From Porphyromonas catoniae ATCC 51270 (GTDB lineage Bacteria; Bacteroidota; Bacteroidia; Bacteroidales; Porphyromonadaceae): a stretch of DNA of 64,000 nucleotides. The notes under the pieces are model-generated. The model was not told the origin of the DNA. It was given only the letters and a program-made list of their open reading frames with translations, and did not search any database. Made by a program: the position numbers and the translations under genes. Below are positions 63,460 to 64,000 of the stretch, one piece after another (the stretch's first letter is position 1; each line of letters opens with the position of its first letter). The stretch spans positions 1 through 64,000 of the forward strand of contig NZ_JDFF01000012.1 in NCBI RefSeq assembly GCF_000565015.1, in the 5' to 3' direction.

Positions 63460-64000
63460 ATGAAAATATATCGAAATATCACCCTCTGTCTCGTAGCTTG
63501 TTTCGTCCTCACCCTCTTGTCGTGCAAAGACAGCCGGAAGGGGGAGGAGCCTACGCCGACCAGGCCACATAAGCAGGAGCAGAAAGGGCAAGGGGCAGGA
63601 GGCGAGCAAGGAGGGAAAGGTAAGGAAGGCAAGAAGGACGTGCATAAAGTCAAGACGCTTATCATCGAATGGGAAGGCCACGAGTTCATAAGTAGCAAGC
63701 GACGTAGGACGATGCACTATAGTGAAGAGGGGCTGCTCACGGAGGACATCACAGAGTACCTTTCGGATGGTGGAGTCTATGAAGAGACTTCCCATATAGT
63801 CAAGGCTTATGATGCTCAGGGTAACCTTATCCAAGTGAGCAATCTTAGTCGAGAAAACTCGGAGGATGGGGCTAGGACATCCTATTATACCTATGACTAC
63901 AAAGCCAATCTAAAGGGGCAACTCACTACAATCAAGCAGTACGACCAAGCAGATGCGCCGATACAAACTATAGAATATACGTGGAGAGCAGGCCGTCTTC
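63460..64000 (+). CDS. Lipoprotein with YD/RHS-like repeats, cut by the window end
   Basis: The first 180 residues of a gene that runs off the window. It opens MKIYRNITLCLVACFVL with lipobox LLSC (Cys at about 22), then a Lys/Gly/Gln-rich linker (about 28-60). From about residue 63 come strands of the YD-repeat type: AYDAQGNLIQVSNL, YTYDYKANLKGQLTTIKQYD, IEYTWRAG. Such repeats form beta-shells or extended surface structures. It is third in the cytolysin-like operon, so it may be an accessory, carrier or immunity component; this is inference. The full length is unknown. Confidence 0.7.
   Translation, partial: MKIYRNITLCLVACFVLTLLSCKDSRKGEEPTPTRPHKQEQKGQGAGGEQGGKGKEGKKDVHKVKTLIIEWEGHEFISSKRRRTMHYSEEGLLTEDITEYLSDGGVYEETSHIVKAYDAQGNLIQVSNLSRENSEDGARTSYYTYDYKANLKGQLTTIKQYDQADAPIQTIEYTWRAGRL

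Overview
The window reads as a chromosomal segment of a Bacteroidales bacterium, most likely a Porphyromonas or close relative. Pointers are: promoters built on the Bacteroidota -7 box TANNTTTG (mostly TATCTTTG) rather than -10 boxes; a PPi-dependent phosphofructokinase of the long type; a 723-residue DPP-IV; a B-type L31; HU-related proteins of the Bacteroidota type; lipoproteins whose signal peptides end in ASC/SC; DUF4286, DUF2027/Smr and DUF2851 family genes; and a secreted S1 protease with a type IX-like C-terminal tail. The species cannot be named from sequence alone. No rRNA, intact tRNA, insertion sequence, prophage or CRISPR array was seen.

Layout. 1-7.6 kb: a spondin-domain lipoprotein, an HU-related protein, a large lipoprotein with an unusual leader, a D-lactate dehydrogenase and a methyltransferase. 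7.6-19.2 kb: pfp, a MATE/antiporter pair, a protease-menG-radA operon and pdxB. 19.3-22.4 kb: operon DUF4286-ruvC-two glycosyltransferases. 23-34.4 kb: dnaE, trxA, an acyltransferase, sdhCAB, rpsO and an outer-membrane protein. 34.9-48.7 kb: miaB, holA, a HsdR-N nuclease-like protein, DUF2851, efp, sod, operon DUF6427-like/Smr/CYTH, purD, dpp4, queD and rpmE2. 49-58.7 kb: gapA, an AbiF-like HEPN gene with a small RNA gene behind it, a second HU-related gene, and an ABC exporter-ClpC-ECF sigma-membrane protein-CpxP-like run. 59.7-64 kb: two tandem cholesterol-dependent-cytolysin-like lipoproteins followed by a YD-repeat lipoprotein cut by the window end. Most of this is central metabolism and information processing; the accessory material is concentrated at both ends.

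The most striking structure is not a gene. At least ten arrays of short palindromic units with an exact period of 23 bp (eight arrays, two unrelated unit sequences) or 22 bp (two arrays, two more unit sequences) lie in the window, nine between genes and one inside a coding sequence. Across unrelated unit sequences several share one architecture: four or five units in one orientation plus one inverted unit at an end. This points to a common mechanism that reads spacing and palindromy, or to one replicating element family that changes its unit sequence. A 23-bp minisatellite inside a MITE (called BrickBuilt) has been reported in P. gingivalis; whether these are relatives cannot be settled here.

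Two small RNA genes with recognisable promoter and terminator but no gene annotation are also proposed: one directly downstream of the AbiF-like gene (a likely toxin-antitoxin or defence pair) and one orphan on the minus strand at about 34.65-34.72 kb. All calls rest on reading the sequence and recalled family knowledge; no database search was run.
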